This document shows positions 6,377 to 8,746 of a stretch of 8,746 nt of DNA, piece after piece (the first letter of the stretch is position 1; each line of letters begins with the position of its first letter). Both the position numbers and the translations under genes were made by a program. Origin of the DNA: DATEMK01 sp035275625 (GTDB lineage: Bacteria > Bacteroidota > Bacteroidia > AKYH767-A > OLB10); NCBI GenBank assembly GCA_035275625.1, contig DATEMK010000276.1, forward strand, positions 1 through 8,746, given 5' to 3'. The notes below the pieces were generated by a model. That model saw only the letters and a list, made by a program, of their open reading frames with translations. It was not told where the DNA came from and searched no databases.

Positions 6377-7702
6377 ATCAGATTTGGCAATAAATATATC
6401 GGTTGAACCGTGACTTGTTAATATGGTGCTTCCAATATTGGCTGTATTAATAAATTCACCGGCAACGATAATATCTCCGTTGCTATCCATATTAAGACTT
6501 TCAGACCGCGCTTCACCGAAATGCCTGATACCAATGCATTTTCCATTTGGATCATATCGAGCCAAAAACATGTCTTGCGTTGCAGAGGAGTTAAGATTAA
6601 ATGTATCTAAAGTTGCATTACCGCTAAAAGAACCTGTAATATAATAATTACCATCATTATCAGGAATAATGTTTGCACCGTACCCTCCATAAGCGCCATT
6701 GCTGTGACTTTGTTGAACCCAGACCGTGTTAAAGCTGTTATCAAATTTACCGAAGAATAAATCAGGCAATCCGTTGTTAGAAAGTATTATGCCGTCAAAA
6801 TTGATTGTATCAGTTGCCTGACCAATAAGGTAAATGTTACCAGTAACATCTAATTCTAAGTTATTAGGATATGATATTACATTGCTGGCGAATCTTTTTC
6901 CATTTATGTAATTACCATTCAAATCAGTTTTTGCGAGAAAAACACCTGCCATATTGGTAGTTATCAAGGTAGCTGTATCAATTACCGAGGTATCATTGTC
7001 AGCAATTCCGCATAAAATCATATTGTTATTTACAATTTTTATTGCAGTAATGTATCCTCCCGTAATTTCATTTCTTGCCCATAATATGTTACCACCCGAA
7101 TCCAATTTTGTCAAAAAACAACCTTTATTTACGGTGTAAATCCCTATAGTGCCGTTGTTTCCGAAATTGCCAGTGAAATATATATTACCGCTCCCATCTA
7201 ATGTTAATGCAGCAGGAAAGTCAGAGCCACCACTACCGATACCAACCAGCCACTGACAATTACCTGACAAGTCGAATTTTGCTATAAACATAGTTGCTCC
7301 CGTAGCTGAGTTGATACTATAGGAATCAATAGTTAATATTCCTTCAAAATGTCCTATGTAATATAAACAACTGTTATTATTATCAATTGCAGCAACAAGC
7401 CCCGCTTCATGATAACTATTTGAATTATTTCCGCCAAATCCCCTTGTCCATAATTCGCTGCCGGAAGCATCGTACTTTGCAAGGAACATATCGTTATACC
7501 CATTTGAATTAAGTGTATCATTGTCAAAAAAACAGCTAATCTCATAATTGCCGCTGCTATAAATATTATTATTTGCATCAATGAGCGCCCCTCCATTCCA
7601 ATCTGTTAAATTACCGCCAATTTGTTTGGCCCATTGCCAGTTCTGGCTAAAGCTAATGTTTGAACTTAATATTAACAGGATAATTATTATTTGTTTTTTC
7701 AT
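6089..7702 (-). CDS. T9SS-secreted seven-bladed SBBP-type beta-propeller protein (537 aa)
   Basis: Residues 1-19 are a signal peptide (MKKQIIIILL, then SFS|QNW). Residues about 20-445 hold seven irregular repeats of 57-66 residues resembling the SBBP (seven-bladed beta-propeller) family: 'D..GNIY..G.F' followed by '(M/V/L)F(L/I)AK(Y/F/L)D..GN..W'. The Lys (Arg in the sixth) of the AK motif falls at 76, 142, 199, 258, 319, 382 and 440. Residues about 457-537 are a type A sorting domain with YANPNKG in place of YPNP, followed by FDNSGKLIQQ and KGVYNVTL, predicting T9SS export. No catalytic motif is seen. It is the downstream member of a tandem pair: the upstream paralog's stop lies 6 bases before this ATG, so the two are probably co-transcribed and it likely has no promoter of its own. 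The last 95 residues are about 84% identical to the paralog's by hand alignment. Confidence 0.88.
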   Translation of the reverse strand: MKKQIIIILLILSSNISFSQNWQWAKQIGGNLTDWNGGALIDANNNIYSSGNYEISCFFDNDTLNSNGYNDMFLAKYDASGSELWTRGFGGNNSNSYHEAGLVAAIDNNNSCLYYIGHFEGILTIDSYSINSATGATMFIAKFDLSGNCQWLVGIGSGGSDFPAALTLDGSGNIYFTGNFGNNGTIGIYTVNKGCFLTKLDSGGNILWARNEITGGYITAIKIVNNNMILCGIADNDTSVIDTATLITTNMAGVFLAKTDLNGNYINGKRFASNVISYPNNLELDVTGNIYLIGQATDTINFDGIILSNNGLPDLFFGKFDNSFNTVWVQQSHSNGAYGGYGANIIPDNDGNYYITGSFSGNATLDTFNLNSSATQDMFLARYDPNGKCIGIRHFGEARSESLNMDSNGDIIVAGEFINTANIGSTILTSHGSTDIFIAKSDAITGIGGEGRVATNQLIIYANPNKGTCNITVPDEFQHEKNLTLNIFDNSGKLIQQIPVQMNEGKIKLNLEAEAKGVYNVTLSNGKKSYNGKIVFE

Positions 7703-7708
7703 TAACGT

Positions 7709-7996
7709 TTACTCAAAAACTATCTTTCCATTATAACTCTTCTTCCCATTGCTCAAGCTTACATTATAAACCCCTTTTGCTTCTGCTTCTAAATTGAGCT
7801 TTATTTTGCCGTCATTCATTTGCAATGTCTTTTGCTGAATAAGCTTTCCTGTATTATCGTATATGCTCAACGTTAAATTTTTCTCATGTAAAAAATCATC
7901 AGGAACTGTGATGTTGCATGTCCCTTTGCTTGGATTCGCATAAATGATGAGTTGGTTTTGAGAAGCGCGCGCTTCTCCTCCTATACCTGTTATGGC
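7709..7996 (-). repeat. Direct repeat copy 2: sorting-domain region of the tandem paralogs
   Basis: This is the counterpart of 6089-6376 in the upstream paralog, with the same reading frame and length and no indel. Differences are mostly conservative (N/S, E/D, F/Y, S/T). The similarity drops to about 60% protein identity in the preceding 75 residues. Confidence 0.85.
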
Positions 7997-8746
7997 ATCC
8001 GTCTTAGCGAAAAACATATCTAAATCACCATGACTTGTAAGAGAAATGCTGCCTATATTGACCGTATTTACAAAGCTGCCGGAAACAAGCACCGAGCCGC
8101 TATTATCCACTTGCGAGTAATAACCCTGAGCTTCTCCAAAATGACGTACACCGAGGCAGCTTCCGTTTTCATCGTAACGGGCAATAAACATATTATTAAT
8201 ATTGGGTGCATTGACAGTAAATGTATCAAAAGTGGCAGTACCACTAAAAGTGCCGCATAAATAAAATTTACCTTCACTGTCTATGCTTATATTTCCCCCG
8301 CTTTCTCCGTAACTGCCCGTGGCAAAAATTTGCTGTGACCAGATTAAATTACCATTGAAGTCAAATTTGCAGAAAAATATATCGTTTTTGCCGGGATTAT
8401 GTAATACCGTGCCATCTATAAAAACCGAATCTCTAAAATCTCCTCTTAAATAAATGTTATTGCTTGCATCTGTTTCAAATCCTCTTGTTGAGCATTTGTC
8501 GGCTCCGGTTAACCTTTGCGCCCAAAGGCTGCTTCCGTTAATAGTAAGCTTTGCCAAAAATGCATCAGACCCAAGAGCATATTGCGAAGTCATAATAGTC
8601 GTATCTATGGTTGCAGTATCATTATCAATAAATCCGGACGTTAAAATTTCATTGCTTACAATTTTTATGGAGGTTGGATATCCCCCGGTCATTTCATTGC
8701 GTGCCCATAAAAAGTTCCCGCTTGGGTCAAGTTTTGTTAAAAATCC
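7709..8746 (-). CDS. T9SS-secreted SBBP-type beta-propeller protein, C-terminal part (N-terminus beyond window edge)
   Basis: The frame is open through the right edge: codons before the first internal ATG (8692) read GFLTKLDPSGNFLWARNE, which aligns with CFLTKLDSGGNILWARNE of the downstream paralog (residues 195-212). The ATG at 8692 is therefore not the start; 345 residues are visible and roughly 190-200 should lie outside. Five repeats are present, marked by GFLTKLD, AFLAKLT, IFFCKFD, MFIARYD and MFFAKTD, matching blades 3-7 of the paralog. The end is a type A sorting domain with YANPSKG, YDNTGKLIQQ and KGVYNVSL. The product should be exported by the T9SS; function beyond a surface or secreted propeller is unknown. 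The stop at 7709-7711 lies 6 bases before the paralog's ATG, indicating an operon from a recent tandem duplication; its promoter is outside the window. Confidence 0.87.
   Translation of the reverse strand, partial: GFLTKLDPSGNFLWARNEMTGGYPTSIKIVSNEILTSGFIDNDTATIDTTIMTSQYALGSDAFLAKLTINGSSLWAQRLTGADKCSTRGFETDASNNIYLRGDFRDSVFIDGTVLHNPGKNDIFFCKFDFNGNLIWSQQIFATGSYGESGGNISIDSEGKFYLCGTFSGTATFDTFTVNAPNINNMFIARYDENGSCLGVRHFGEAQGYYSQVDNSGSVLVSGSFVNTVNIGSISLTSHGDLDMFFAKTDAITGIGGEARASQNQLIIYANPSKGTCNITVPDDFLHEKNLTLSIYDNTGKLIQQKTLQMNDGKIKLNLEAEAKGVYNVSLSNGKKSYNGKIVFE

Noticed and set aside
7354..7596. Short open frames inside the propeller genes (also 6423-6644, 6954-7139, 8030-8260, 8068-8277)
   Set aside because: All lie within strongly supported propeller coding sequence in another frame or strand and show no independent motif.
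8692..8692. ATG at 8692 as the start of the right-hand propeller gene
   Set aside because: The 18 codons before it align closely with the paralog's interior and no signal peptide follows it, so the gene extends past the window edge.

Overview
The window looks like Bacteroidota DNA, probably a free-living or uncultured member. Four lines of evidence support this. The DNA is AT-rich. Four proteins end in a type A C-terminal sorting domain of the type IX secretion system (T9SS), a phylum-restricted export route. Promoter-like elements match the Bacteroidota -7 consensus TAnnTTTG. Start codons are preceded by A-rich stretches rather than clear Shine-Dalgarno sites. No species can be named from sequence alone.

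Layout: (1) Bases 1-546, minus strand: N-terminal 182 codons of a multi-pass GT-C/TMTC-like glycosyltransferase, cut by the left edge. (2) 547-805: divergent intergenic region with candidate promoter elements. (3) 806-3763, plus: a 985-residue multidomain secreted protein starting at TTG. (4) 3764-3818: short convergent gap with an imperfect hairpin that runs into the end of the next gene. (5) 3819-5417, minus: a secreted protein made of seven exact 60-residue repeats plus a sorting domain. (6) 5418-5614: divergent promoter region with a perfect -7 element and a 16-bp palindrome. (7) 5615-5977, plus: a small exported protein, possibly with a ferredoxin-like/HMA-like fold. (8) 5978-6088: convergent gap with short ATTCGTTA repeats. 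(9) 6089-7702 and 7709-8746, minus: two tandem paralogous secreted beta-propeller proteins 6 nt apart, the upstream one cut by the right edge. No gap exceeds 300 bases. I see no tRNA, rRNA, CRISPR array, insertion sequence or phage gene.

How the genes fit together: apart from the glycosyltransferase, every product carries an export signal, and the four large ones should be delivered to the outer surface or medium by the T9SS. Three of them are apparent seven-bladed propellers of two repeat families. The big 985-residue protein is a mosaic of beta-sandwich and beta-helix-like modules. The membrane glycosyltransferase may or may not act on such proteins; several carry D-(S/T)-hydrophobic tripeptides of the kind used for Bacteroidota O-glycosylation. 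No regulatory or enzymatic partner is visible. I do not find a clear new biological system here; the most notable items are the exact 7 x 60 repeat array, the unequal conservation within the tandem paralogs, and the small HMA-like exported protein.
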